DNA of 32,780 nt from an uncultured Eubacteriales bacterium. GTDB taxonomy: Bacteria; Bacillota; Clostridia; Peptostreptococcales; Anaerovoracaceae. The notes beneath the pieces were generated by a model. It was not told the DNA's origin. It was given only the letters and a program-made list of their open reading frames with translations, and did no database searches. The translations under genes were made by a program, and so were the position numbers. Location of the stretch: NCBI GenBank assembly GCA_900547295.1, contig URGK01000022.1, positions 1-32,780 on the forward strand, given 5' to 3'. Shown here piece by piece: positions 6,040 to 15,008 of the stretch. Each line of letters opens with the position of its first letter. Within the stretch, counting starts at the first letter, position 1.

Positions 6040-7785
6040 ATGAATATTTTTGATTTTCTATCCCTTATAGGCGGACTTGCTCTGTTCCTGTTCGGTATGC
6101 AGGTTATGGGCAACGCTCTCGAAAAAAAAGCAGGCGGTCAGCTTAACACCGTTTTAGGCAAAATAACGGACAACCCTATCAAGGGCTTCGGTCTCGGACT
6201 TGGTATCACTTCAATAATACAGAGTTCCTCGGCAACAACAGTAATGCTGGTCGGTCTTGTAAACTCTGAAATCATAACGCTTAAACAGTCCATATATGTA
6301 ATAATGGGTGCCAATGTAGGAACTACAGTAACCGCATGGCTGCTGAGTTTAACAGGCATAAGCGGTGACAGTGTAATAGTTCAGCTTCTTAAGCCGTCCT
6401 CATTTACACCTGTGCTTGCTCTTATCGGTATCATCTTCTATATGTTTGTTAAAAACACCGAGAAAAAAGATACAGGTATGATACTTCTCGGCTTTGCAGT
6501 GCTTATGTACGGTATGGAGTCAATGTCAGGCGCAGTTTCAGGATTAAAAGAAGTGGAGGGCTTTACAAATCTGCTCACGGTATTCTCAAATCCTATCCTC
6601 GGAGTTCTGGCAGGCGCACTGCTGACAGCAATAATACAGAGCTCATCTGCTTCGGTAGGTATACTTCAGGCACTGTCAACAACAGGCGCAATCACCTACG
6701 CTTCAGCAATTCCTATCATAATGGGACAGAACATAGGTACCTGCGTTACAGCATTAATATCATCTATAGGCGCAAACAAAAACGCCAAGCGTGTTGCGTT
6801 TGTACACCTGTATTTCAATATAATCGGTACAGTCGCACTGCTGCTGCTGTTTTATGCAGTTAATTCATTTGTTCATTTCGCATTTGTGGATCTGCAGGCA
6901 AACCAGTTCGGAATAGCAATTACACATTCGATGTTCAACCTGCTTTGCACAGCGCTTCTTCTGCCGTTTGGCGCAGGACTGGGCAAGCTGGCAACCCTGA
7001 CTATAAAGGACGCCCCTACAAAAGAAGAAGCAACACTGCTTGACGAAAGACTTCTCATCACTCCGTCAGTAGCCTTAGAGCGTGCGGAAGCTGTAACCGC
7101 TGATATGGCTGATGCAGCAGTAAGCTCAATTAAAACAGCAATGCCTCTTCTCAACATATATGATGCGCCGACGGCCAAAAAGGTAAGGAAATACGAAAAA
7201 GATGCCGATGTCTATGAAGATGCTATAGGCTCATACCTTGTCAAACTGTCAAACGAAGACATATCGGAAACCGAAAATCATAAGATAACAAAGCTTCTCA
7301 AGCTTATCGGCGATTTTGAGAGAATATCGGACCACGCAGTAAACATTGTAGAGTCCGCAGAGGAAATAAACAGCAAGCACATTGGGTTTTCAGATGAAGC
7401 AAAACATGAGGTTTCCATACTCAAAGAGGCTGTATTTGAAATCACAGACCTTGCTTACGGCGCTTTCATTGACAATGACCTTGACAAAGCATCTCTCGTA
7501 GAGCCGCTTGAACAGACTATAGATATACTGGTAGAGCAGATAAAGCTGCACCATATATTAAGACTTCAGAAAAGCGAATGTACCATAGACCACGGATTTG
7601 TACTGTCGGATATTCTTACTAACCTTGAAAGAACAGCAGACCACTGCTCCAACATAGCGGCCTGCATCACCGAGATATCAGAAAACGCATCATTTGATAT
7701 GCACAAATATCTGGGTGACATAAGAAACGATACAGACGAGTTCAAGTCAAACTTCAAAATGTACAAAAACAAATATTCACTCTAG
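6040..7785 (+). CDS. Na+/phosphate cotransporter (PNaS/NptA-type) with C-terminal PhoU-like domain
   Basis: This 581-residue inner-membrane transporter has the duplicated Na/Pi cotransport signature: TSIIQSSSATTVM in the first repeat and TAIIQSSSASVGI in the second, each followed by a GANVGTTVTA or GQNIGTCVTA motif. Roughly eight or nine hydrophobic segments span residues 5-320. The last 230 residues form a soluble helical region with the PhoU-type pattern (KLIGDFERISDHAVNI and NLERTADHCSNIA), which probably gates or senses phosphate. GGAGG lies 6 bp before the ATG at 6040; the GTG three bases earlier is too close. It follows a PhoB/PhoR pair and a candidate Pho box, so induction at low phosphate is likely. 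Confidence 0.94.
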   Translation: MNIFDFLSLIGGLALFLFGMQVMGNALEKKAGGQLNTVLGKITDNPIKGFGLGLGITSIIQSSSATTVMLVGLVNSEIITLKQSIYVIMGANVGTTVTAWLLSLTGISGDSVIVQLLKPSSFTPVLALIGIIFYMFVKNTEKKDTGMILLGFAVLMYGMESMSGAVSGLKEVEGFTNLLTVFSNPILGVLAGALLTAIIQSSSASVGILQALSTTGAITYASAIPIIMGQNIGTCVTALISSIGANKNAKRVAFVHLYFNIIGTVALLLLFYAVNSFVHFAFVDLQANQFGIAITHSMFNLLCTALLLPFGAGLGKLATLTIKDAPTKEEATLLDERLLITPSVALERAEAVTADMADAAVSSIKTAMPLLNIYDAPTAKKVRKYEKDADVYEDAIGSYLVKLSNEDISETENHKITKLLKLIGDFERISDHAVNIVESAEEINSKHIGFSDEAKHEVSILKEAVFEITDLAYGAFIDNDLDKASLVEPLEQTIDILVEQIKLHHILRLQKSECTIDHGFVLSDILTNLERTADHCSNIAACITEISENASFDMHKYLGDIRNDTDEFKSNFKMYKNKYSL

Positions 7786-7851
7786 GATATAAAGAAAGGG
7801 GAAATATATGGAATTATATACAAGCCGATATTTCCTATGTTATAAAGAAAA

Positions 7852-7895
7852 AAGGGGCTGTCGCATCAGGTTTTAAGCTGATGTGGCGGTCCCTT
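7852..7895 (-). terminator. Long hairpin / terminator between the converging transporter and NlpC/P60 genes
   Basis: An 18-position stem (7852-7869 with 7878-7895) encloses an eight-base loop. On the minus strand it is followed by TTTTTTCTTT, so it fits a terminator for the NlpC/P60 gene, whose stop is at 7919. On the plus strand all 18 positions pair if G-U is allowed, but no clear U-tract follows. It may act in both directions. Confidence 0.68.
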
Positions 7896-7918
7896 AACTT
7901 TACTATCTTATTAACGCT

Positions 7919-8944
7919 CTATCTCATCGGCAGTCTGACTATTGCCACAAGCTTCTTGTTGCTTGTAGACATACTTACAGGATTTACAGCAACCCTGCCC
8001 CACGTTGAAAACGCGTGTATCTGCTTGCTGTTGCCGTAATATATGGAAGTATGCCATATGTTTGATTTGCTGCTTCCAAAGAAAAGCATATCTCCCCTGC
8101 GGGCGTTTGCCAGCGATGTGCTTCCTATGTCATATTTCCTGAGGCTGCTGTATATACCCTGAGCTGATGACCTTGAAAACTTCACCGGAGATACATCCGA
8201 CTTTTTGAAAACCCAGTGTACAAACCCCGAACAGTCAAAACTGTTTGGACCTGCCGCACCTGAAACATACGGGCATCCCAGCTTTGACTCGGCCTTGTCT
8301 ATAAGGGTTTCAACGCTGTCCGATTTGTCGGTGGTTGCGGAAGCCTTGTCCGATTTATATCCTATATAGGTCCTGCTGCCCTCTTTGGTGTAGGCCGCAA
8401 CCTTGTAGGATTTTTTGGTTTCTGCGGAAAGTCCGGTATTTTTGTATGCCGTTGTCTTTGCGCCGACAGTCTTGATACACGTATACTGTCCTTTTGACGA
8501 ATTGTATCTGTACACCTTGTATCCGTCCGCATCGTCAACCTCATCCCACGAGATTTTGATTGTGCTGTCGGAAACTGCCTTGGCCTTGAGGCTGTCAGGC
8601 GCTTCAAGCTTGACACGCTCGTCTACAGGGTCAGAGTATTCGCCGAATTTAAAGTCGTTGTCTGTTATGTAATATGCTCTGATTTTGTACCAGTAGGTCT
8701 TATCTTTCTCAAGTCCTGTGAACTTGTACTTTGTGTTGTCGCTTCCGACAACTACGTCTGCAAGTGAATAATATCCCGATTTCTTATCGTTTGTGTATAT
8801 ATAGTAACCTGTGGCCTCTTTGTCCTGCTGCCAGCTCAGCGTAATGCTGTCATCTGAAGCTTTGGTCTCCACGTTCGCATATGCCGCCGCGGGGAATGAA
8901 AATAAAAGGGCCAGCGTGGTAATTATGCTGAATAATTTCTTCAT
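7919..8944 (-). CDS. Secreted NlpC/P60 peptidoglycan hydrolase with two Fn3-like domains
   Basis: The 341-residue product starts with a signal peptide (MKKLFSIITTLALLFSFPAAAYA, cut before NVE). Two fibronectin type III-like domains follow at about residues 25-115 and 118-205, with SITLSW/TIKISWDEVDDADGYKVYR patterns. A C-terminal NlpC/P60 domain starts at about residue 215: catalytic Cys in SFDCSGFVHWVF, His in IWHTSIYYG and the third residue near QIHAFSTWG. Such enzymes cut peptide cross-links of peptidoglycan, often between D-Glu and a diamino acid, outside the membrane. Start at 8944 is chosen because the signal peptide begins there. A TTGACA-N18-TAAAAT promoter lies upstream, so it is probably transcribed alone. 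Confidence 0.92.
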   Translation of the reverse strand: MKKLFSIITTLALLFSFPAAAYANVETKASDDSITLSWQQDKEATGYYIYTNDKKSGYYSLADVVVGSDNTKYKFTGLEKDKTYWYKIRAYYITDNDFKFGEYSDPVDERVKLEAPDSLKAKAVSDSTIKISWDEVDDADGYKVYRYNSSKGQYTCIKTVGAKTTAYKNTGLSAETKKSYKVAAYTKEGSRTYIGYKSDKASATTDKSDSVETLIDKAESKLGCPYVSGAAGPNSFDCSGFVHWVFKKSDVSPVKFSRSSAQGIYSSLRKYDIGSTSLANARRGDMLFFGSSKSNIWHTSIYYGNSKQIHAFSTWGRVAVNPVSMSTSNKKLVAIVRLPMR

Positions 8945-8984
8945 TATAGTCTCTCTTATCCTTTTGTAATAACTTAATATCGGT

Positions 8985-9014
8985 ATTTTACCACACTTTT
9001 GCCACATTTGTCAA
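8985..9014 (-). promoter_or_regulatory. Promoter of the NlpC/P60 gene
   Basis: On the minus strand TTGACA (9014-9009) and TAAAAT (8990-8985) are separated by 18 bp, about 40 bp before the start codon. This placement supports an independent transcript starting after the upstream pseudogene. Confidence 0.7.
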
Positions 9015-9102
9015 ACAAAAAAACACAAAAGCGCATACGATCTGCCTCGGTTAGAAGCCGTACACGCTTTGATTTCCCTGTTTTTCAATCGGTATGCACC
9101 TG

Positions 9103-10003
9103 TTACTGTTCCGGAAAGTCGCGCCTTGTCAGAAGCACTGCAAGGTAATCTCCCAGCGCTGCCAGATGCACCAGGTGAGTTACGGCTCTGGTCGGATTGT
9201 CCGTACCTACAAACCCTATGAGCCTGCCATCTTTCCACATCGGCGCCATTATCAGTGAGTGAATTCTCTTTGCCAGAAGTCCCTCTTTAAGTTCTTTCTG
9301 AAATTCATCAATATCATTTACACTAGGGATAAATTCGGCAGGTGAAATATATGTGCCGTTTCTGTTCCAGCGAACCAGCACCTCCGCTCCTATCATAGCG
9401 CCTGTAGCGTGGTTGTACTGAGGCTGCAGCCACGGCTCAAACTGTCCTTCCGCAAGAGCGCTGTCCATCTCGTAGATAATCTGATGCTTTCGCAGCAGCT
9501 CATCCTTAATAAAATCGTTATAGTATTCTATATGTTTTTCGTAATTGCCCCTGACGGAATCACCGGCGATTTTGGCATAGTCATACATAGACTCTATAGA
9601 CGCTCCCGGCACGTTTACGACAAATCTGCCTACCCTGAGCCTGATTTTTTCATCAATACAGGCAGGAGCCGCAGACTCAAGATAAAGCTCTGCAAGAAGC
9701 TTTGAATCGGCATAGGATGCCGGAAACAATGCAGCAAAAGCATCTCCGTATATTCGGCCTGCTATACCTCCTATGGCAGCCATACAGCGGACAGTACAGT
9801 CTGCAATATGCACGAAGCACTGCATCTCCTGAGTCGAGTCCGTATGCGCTGTTTATAAATTTTAAATTTTCAACATTGATGCTGGACAGGATATAGTATC
9901 CGGCGGCTTTTTCTTCAATCATAGCTTTTGCTCTTTCAAAGAATACCTGTCTTCCATACATATTGGTGAGAATATCTCTGCCTGTTTTGCCGTCTATTTT
10001 AAT
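9103..10003 (-). pseudogene. Decayed GGDEF-EAL-GAF gene (frameshift, truncated start, internal deletion)
   Basis: Two reading frames carry pieces of one c-di-GMP-type protein. From 10003 to about 9820, one frame reads a GGDEF-domain start (TGRDILTNMYGRQVFFERA ... NVENLKFINSAYGLDSGDAVL). The homology then moves to the other frame (HIADCTVRC, GRIYGDAFAALF), where the GGDEF motif is YGDAF. That frame continues into the start of an EAL domain (FEPWLQPQYN, GAEVLVRWN, SPAEFIPSV), then jumps to a GAF-like end (APMWKDGRLIGFVGTDNPTR, ending LLTRRDF). Most of EAL is missing. An in-frame TAA at 10006-10004 shows that the 5' part was lost too. It lies 25 bp after the intact EAL gene and probably arose from a related paralogue. 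Confidence 0.82.
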
Positions 10004-10031
10004 TTAACCCTCCGCAGCAGCCGTTTTTAAG

Positions 10032-13000
10032 CTAGTTGCTGTTTTTGCTTTCTTCAAATAATTTCTCTATATCCTCTGCTTTTATCGGTTTGCTGAAATA
10101 ATATCCCTGCATATAATTGCAGTTTATTGATTTCAGGTATCCGGCCTGCACTTCGGTTTCAACACCCTCTGCAATAACGGACATATTAAGAGCATTTGCC
10201 ATATGCACCACGTTTCTCAATATATTGTCGTTTTTTTCATTGCCGTCGCCTATTTCCGAAACAAGTTTCATATCAAGCTTGAGCACGTCTATGTCTAAAT
10301 CCTTAAGCGCGTTAAGTGATGAATATCCGCTGCCGAAATCGTCCATCTCTATAATGAAACCTGCCGCTCTAAGCTCCGCAACTGCGGCTGCCAGCTCGTG
10401 CGGCTCATTCATATATGCGCTCTCTGTGATTTCAAGCCTTAAATATTCGGGCGGAATATCATATTTTTTTACCAGATTTATCAGAGTTTCGCACATTCCC
10501 GAATTCTGTATATCCACACGGGAAACGTTTACCGAAACCGGAATGTTAAATCCTTTTTTGCTCCATCTGTTTATATACTGGCAGGCTTTATCCCAAACAT
10601 ACTCGTCGAGCATGCCTACCTGTCTGCTTCGCTCTAAGACAGGGATAAACGCTCCCGGTGTTATCATTCCCAGTTCAGGGTGATTCCATCTTGCCAGCGC
10701 CTCCGCCCCTATAATTCTGCCGCTGCTGTAATCATACTGAGGCTGAAGCCATACTTCAAACTGTCCCTGTCTGACCGCATTTTCGACATCTGCCAGCATC
10801 TGCTGTTCTTCCTTTGTAGCCTGCATAAGACCTTTGCTGTAATATGCAATATGTCTTGAGAAATCGCCCTCTATGGACTGTATTGCAAGGTTTGCTCTAT
10901 AGCTCATAGTAAGGGTATCACAGTCAGGCTCACATAAATCATATATACCCATTTTCAGAAAAAGAGGATAACTAAGCTCATAATCCGCAAAGTCCGTAAG
11001 GAATTTCTCATAGAAAGACTCAGGCGAAATGCTGTCATCTGCGCAGAATCTGACAAAGTTGTCCGCATTGATATGCGCGGCAAAGCTGTCCCTGCCTGTA
11101 CGAGCTCTCATATATTTGCCTATATCGTTTATGAGGCGGCTTCCCACTTTGTATCCGTAGGTGGCATTGATATTCATAAATCCGTCAATCCTGTATCTTT
11201 GCAGACGGTATTTTCTGCCCGGATTGTCCGCAATCCATTTCTGCACCGCTTCGTCAAAGCCCGCCATATTGTAAAGTCCTGTTTCAGTGTCAAGTTTACC
11301 CTCAAGAATATCTGTTACATTTTCACAGGACACCATAATGCTCTCCTGATAATCGTCGAGGTATGAATAGCTTATCTGATAATGCTCCGCAACACTTTCT
11401 CCGTTATGCGTAATGCTGACTCTGACGCTGTATTCTCCGTTTTTTTCAAGTTCATCAATGACTGTTTCAAACTTTACTTTTTTACTGATGTATTGGAATT
11501 CCTCCGTCGGCAGTACCCTGCCAAGAGTTTCTGCGGCAGCGGTATCATACAGAAGTTCCTCAACTCTGCCTGCTTCCGTTTCTCCTGCGTTATACTCCGA
11601 CAGTCCTTTGATATCGTAAACATAACCTGACATGACGTCTATCAGACCCATTGCAACAAATTTCTCATTGATAAGCTTCTGTCCTATCTGCTCTACACGC
11701 TTTTTCCTGTTTACCGAAAAAGCATACAGTATGGCCTCAAGCTCGCCTGTCATAGGGTTTCTGACTATATCCGCCGTAGTCCTGAGCCATGTATATCCGT
11801 ATCCGCTGTAGTAGAACAGGAAATAGTCTCTCACTGTGGACTCGCCACTGCCAAAGGCTTCAATCAGACTTTCTCTTGACATACTCTCCATATAACGCGC
11901 TCTCTCCTGCGGGTGGAGCAGGCCGCATATGCTATTGCACAGAAGCTCTATGCTCATACCGTCTTTTATCTCTATTTCACTTCCTAATTTGCCGTCGCTG
12001 TCTTTTCTGCATGTATTGCGAGTAAGGTTAAGGTAAAACGATCTTGAAACGTTTTTGCGGCCTAGATAACGCCTGTTCTGGAAGTTGTAGTATTCCTCAA
12101 GTTTATGCTTTTTCTCCGCCTCCTGCCGCTGGGCCAGGGTTATGTCCCTCTTAAGCTGTCTGATGATAATAAACGACGCTATTATTGTCAGGGCGAGAGC
12201 CAGAGCGATTATTGCAATAGTCCATCTGTTGTAAAGACCTGCAAGATTATTCGCATAATCTGTTTCTGCCGCACTGAATATATATATATCGTCAAGTCCC
12301 GACGGAGCATATATACCGTAATACTTCTGCCCGTTATATTCATATATGCTGACTTTGTTTTCGGATATTTCTTGTGCATTGCCCGAAGGCTCGAAGCAGT
12401 CCTTAAGATATCCCGATGATATTTCGGATTTTTCACCTTCGCCTATCACCGCCGTAATGATTTCCCCATCCTCATAGCAGAGGAATTTATACTGGTTTTC
12501 AATAGAGTCGTGAGTGGCAAGAGTTTCACTCATATCACTTAAACTTCTGGTTGCAACCACAACTCCGACAATCTCCCGGTTTCTGTACACCGGCTGTGCA
12601 AATACAAATATGGTTTTTCCGCTCATACGGCCTTTTTTGAGGAACTCTATGCTTTCCTCTCCCTCGATGGCTTTTTTGAAGTATTCACGGTCGGAGCAGT
12701 CCGCCGTATCTCCGTTCCTGTAGAGCATCACGCCGCTTGTATCTGAAACTGCCAGATTTTCAAAGGGACTTGCGTCCACAACGTCATCAAGCCTTGAAAC
12801 AAGAGCCGGGTCGCTGTATATGTCCTCTTTCCAGTCTATCTCCGCCCCTATAATGCTCATCTGCTGAAAACTTGCGCTGACTCTCTCGTCTATTGCCACA
12901 CGCTGCGCCTCGGCAGAGTCGCTCAAAAGCCTGTAGGCTCTCTGCTCGGAAGCTGTTCCCAGTTTGGTGTAATATGCTGAAAAAGCCAGAAGCAGTATTC

Positions 13001-13070
13001 CTGCCAGTACAACAATCAGCAGTATAATATTCTCTTTTACAAAACCGATTGTATCTTTTTTACCTTTCAT
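10032..13070 (-). CDS. Membrane Cache-sensor GGDEF-EAL protein, probable c-di-GMP phosphodiesterase
   Basis: In this 1012-residue protein, TM1 (about residues 13-33) and TM2 (about 283-303) enclose a Cache-type extracytoplasmic sensor (FENLAVSDTSGVMLYRNG, DREYFKKA). Two PAS-like regions follow, then a GGDEF domain from about 600 in which the motif is NADNF, so it cannot make c-di-GMP. The EAL domain from about 760 is complete: EAL in GAEALARWNH, NVS, EITES, DDFGSGYSS, KLD, IAEGVET and QGYYFSKP. It should therefore be a phosphodiesterase whose degenerate GGDEF may bind GTP as a regulator. It begins 31 bp after the REC-GGDEF gene and is likely cotranscribed with it; the ribosome site (GGAAAG) is weak. 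Confidence 0.92.
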   Translation of the reverse strand: MKGKKDTIGFVKENIILLIVVLAGILLLAFSAYYTKLGTASEQRAYRLLSDSAEAQRVAIDERVSASFQQMSIIGAEIDWKEDIYSDPALVSRLDDVVDASPFENLAVSDTSGVMLYRNGDTADCSDREYFKKAIEGEESIEFLKKGRMSGKTIFVFAQPVYRNREIVGVVVATRSLSDMSETLATHDSIENQYKFLCYEDGEIITAVIGEGEKSEISSGYLKDCFEPSGNAQEISENKVSIYEYNGQKYYGIYAPSGLDDIYIFSAAETDYANNLAGLYNRWTIAIIALALALTIIASFIIIRQLKRDITLAQRQEAEKKHKLEEYYNFQNRRYLGRKNVSRSFYLNLTRNTCRKDSDGKLGSEIEIKDGMSIELLCNSICGLLHPQERARYMESMSRESLIEAFGSGESTVRDYFLFYYSGYGYTWLRTTADIVRNPMTGELEAILYAFSVNRKKRVEQIGQKLINEKFVAMGLIDVMSGYVYDIKGLSEYNAGETEAGRVEELLYDTAAAETLGRVLPTEEFQYISKKVKFETVIDELEKNGEYSVRVSITHNGESVAEHYQISYSYLDDYQESIMVSCENVTDILEGKLDTETGLYNMAGFDEAVQKWIADNPGRKYRLQRYRIDGFMNINATYGYKVGSRLINDIGKYMRARTGRDSFAAHINADNFVRFCADDSISPESFYEKFLTDFADYELSYPLFLKMGIYDLCEPDCDTLTMSYRANLAIQSIEGDFSRHIAYYSKGLMQATKEEQQMLADVENAVRQGQFEVWLQPQYDYSSGRIIGAEALARWNHPELGMITPGAFIPVLERSRQVGMLDEYVWDKACQYINRWSKKGFNIPVSVNVSRVDIQNSGMCETLINLVKKYDIPPEYLRLEITESAYMNEPHELAAAVAELRAAGFIIEMDDFGSGYSSLNALKDLDIDVLKLDMKLVSEIGDGNEKNDNILRNVVHMANALNMSVIAEGVETEVQAGYLKSINCNYMQGYYFSKPIKAEDIEKLFEESKNSN

Positions 13071-13101
13071 TTTCGTTCACTTTCCAGATTAGTAAATTAA
13101 T

Positions 13102-14856
13102 TTAATCTTCATATATACATATCCTGTTGCGCCTGCCCTTGGCATTATACATAGCTATGTCCGCCTTACGCAGTATCTGCGACAGCTTGCCTCTGTCATA
13201 TGCTCCGCCAATGCTGACTGTGACTCTGAGCTCCGGGTACTCCTCAAGTCTTACTCTCTCGACTGCATGAAGTATCTTTTCAAGCTTTCGCAGCAGTATT
13301 TCATTTGGCATATCCTTGAACAGAACGAAAAATTCATCTCCTCCAAATCGTACCACATCATCGCCTGTTCTGACGTTTTCTTTAATTGCCTGCGCAACTG
13401 CCGCAAGAGCCGCATCACCTGCAAGATGACCGAAACGGTCATTTATCTGCTTGAAATTATCTATATCAATCATTGCAAACGCAAATTCGCCGCTAAGCTC
13501 ACAAAGTCTGTCATCATAGTATCTGCGGTTGTATATTCCTGTTACCGAATCTATATACAGCTGTCTGTTATGTGCCGTAATCGCATTTAGAAGCTTGTTT
13601 TTGTCATCGGCAGACAGCATAACATCGTGGTCTACAAATGACGCAAGCTCTAAAACATACCCCTTGCCGTCGACAAGTATATATGCCGCCGACACGTTGT
13701 ATATTCTGTCATTTATAAATTCCAGCTTGGTAAGTGTTTTCTTTGTATGCGCCACCGTCATTGATATGCAGTTATCGCAGCGGTTTGATTTGTTCCATAT
13801 TGCATAGCATCTGTGAGGCTTTTCGATTATATGGTTGTCGCTGTCTATTGTAAACTGCATACATATCTCAGGGTCTACAAGGCGCACAAACTCAAACATT
13901 CTTCCGAAGTATTTCATAATATTTACGGCCTGCGCCTCTGTTATTTCAGGTATATCACAGTCTAAAGCCTCCGCAGAAAGCTGCGCCTCCGGCGCTTCAT
14001 AGCTTTGAAGTTTTTCCAGTTCCCTGTATCCTGTGTCGATGTCCTGAAACATTCCGAAAACAGATGCCGGTTTGTTAAGCTCTGCCGACCATACTATATA
14101 CATCGACAGCCTGTACCATTTCCTGCCGGCTTCTGTATTCAGCTGCATTTCGCCCTCATAAAATGAATTCTCCGCAGATAAGTCTCTGAGGGAATTTCTG
14201 ATGCGCTCATACTGTCCATCGTCAAAAAACGATTTAATTTTTTCATTTTCGAACGGGTTCTCCACAATTTGCGGAACTCCCAGCTTATCCGCTGACATTC
14301 TCGAAAGAGTAATTACCTGCGGATCAAAATTGTATTTAAACCATATCTCCCTTGTCTGTGAAAGGAAGAAATCCGATTTTGCTCTTTCCTCTTCAAGATA
14401 TGCAGAGGTTCGCTCTCTAATGCTCTCACCGTTCTGCCTGTCCTGCATATGTTCGGATTTTTCCGGTGATATGTCTATAATTTTTGAAATACGACGATTT
14501 ATAATGTATTCGGAAAACGGTCTTGCGATAAACTCGGCCGCGCCAAGTCTGCCCGCGCGCTCGATAAATGTATTATCCGTATCGGGTGCAATTATAACTA
14601 TGACCGGTATATTCGCATAATCGCTGCGGATTTTGAGTCTGTCCATAAACTTCCAGAACTCGCCGTCTTTGAGGAACATATCTATCAGTATCAGGTCTAT
14701 GTGCTTTTTGGTGTTTTCTTCAAGAGCATAAGCTGTATCTATATCCGCTTTTTCTATAACATCAAAGTTTTCTTCAAGAATTTCTGCTATTATCGCTCTG
14801 TTAATTCTGTCATCGTCGATTACAAGTATTTTTTTGCGTTTTTCAGGTTTCAACAT
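13102..14856 (-). CDS. REC-PAS-GGDEF response regulator, probable diguanylate cyclase
   Basis: The 584-residue protein has an N-terminal receiver with acidic DDD (14-16) and Asp59 in LILIDMFLKDG. The usual switch Thr is replaced (VIVIIAPD) and the usual Lys is Arg (FIARPF). A PAS-like segment follows, then a second sensor region with the Cys pattern HRCYAIWNKSNRCDNCIS. The GGDEF domain from about residue 440 is intact (RFGGDEFF near 505, IDIDNFKQIND, VSIGGA, ADIAMYNAK) and has an RxxD inhibitory site (RTGD) exactly five residues before GGDEF. It should make c-di-GMP with product feedback. AGGAGG precedes the ATG. It is followed by the EAL gene, giving an opposing pair. A G9 tract lies in its upstream region. 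Confidence 0.92.
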   Translation of the reverse strand: MLKPEKRKKILVIDDDRINRAIIAEILEENFDVIEKADIDTAYALEENTKKHIDLILIDMFLKDGEFWKFMDRLKIRSDYANIPVIVIIAPDTDNTFIERAGRLGAAEFIARPFSEYIINRRISKIIDISPEKSEHMQDRQNGESIRERTSAYLEEERAKSDFFLSQTREIWFKYNFDPQVITLSRMSADKLGVPQIVENPFENEKIKSFFDDGQYERIRNSLRDLSAENSFYEGEMQLNTEAGRKWYRLSMYIVWSAELNKPASVFGMFQDIDTGYRELEKLQSYEAPEAQLSAEALDCDIPEITEAQAVNIMKYFGRMFEFVRLVDPEICMQFTIDSDNHIIEKPHRCYAIWNKSNRCDNCISMTVAHTKKTLTKLEFINDRIYNVSAAYILVDGKGYVLELASFVDHDVMLSADDKNKLLNAITAHNRQLYIDSVTGIYNRRYYDDRLCELSGEFAFAMIDIDNFKQINDRFGHLAGDAALAAVAQAIKENVRTGDDVVRFGGDEFFVLFKDMPNEILLRKLEKILHAVERVRLEEYPELRVTVSIGGAYDRGKLSQILRKADIAMYNAKGRRNRICIYED

Positions 14857-14895
14857 CGGTGCCTCCTCTTAATATTTCATATAAAATATTACGCT

Positions 14896-14904
14896 CCCCC
14901 CCCC
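14896..14904 (-). repeat. G9 homopolymer upstream of the REC-GGDEF gene
   Basis: Nine consecutive G on the minus strand lie about 40 bp before the start codon. The tract lies between a TTGCAG that could be a -35 box and AT-rich -10 candidates, or else in the 5' leader. Such tracts are rare in this AT-leaning DNA and prone to slippage. Confidence 0.8.
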
Positions 14905-15008
14905 TGCAAAAACAGTTGTAAAGCGTTATTTAATTTATATCAGATTTTAGTATTTACTGTCAGTATTTTTGGCGCTGTAGCCTGTTAAAATCGATTTTAC
15001 AGAGGTTT

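Noticed and set aside
7808..7876. 22-codon frame after the phosphate transporter with a GAAAGGGG ribosome-like site
   Set aside because: It runs into the hairpin at 7852-7895 and its second half is just the stem sequence. There is no sign of selection, so it was not called as a gene.
9011..9238. 75-codon minus-strand frame overlapping the end of the decayed GGDEF-EAL gene
   Set aside because: It lies in another frame of the remnant and the promoter region of the NlpC/P60 gene, with no recognisable protein features.
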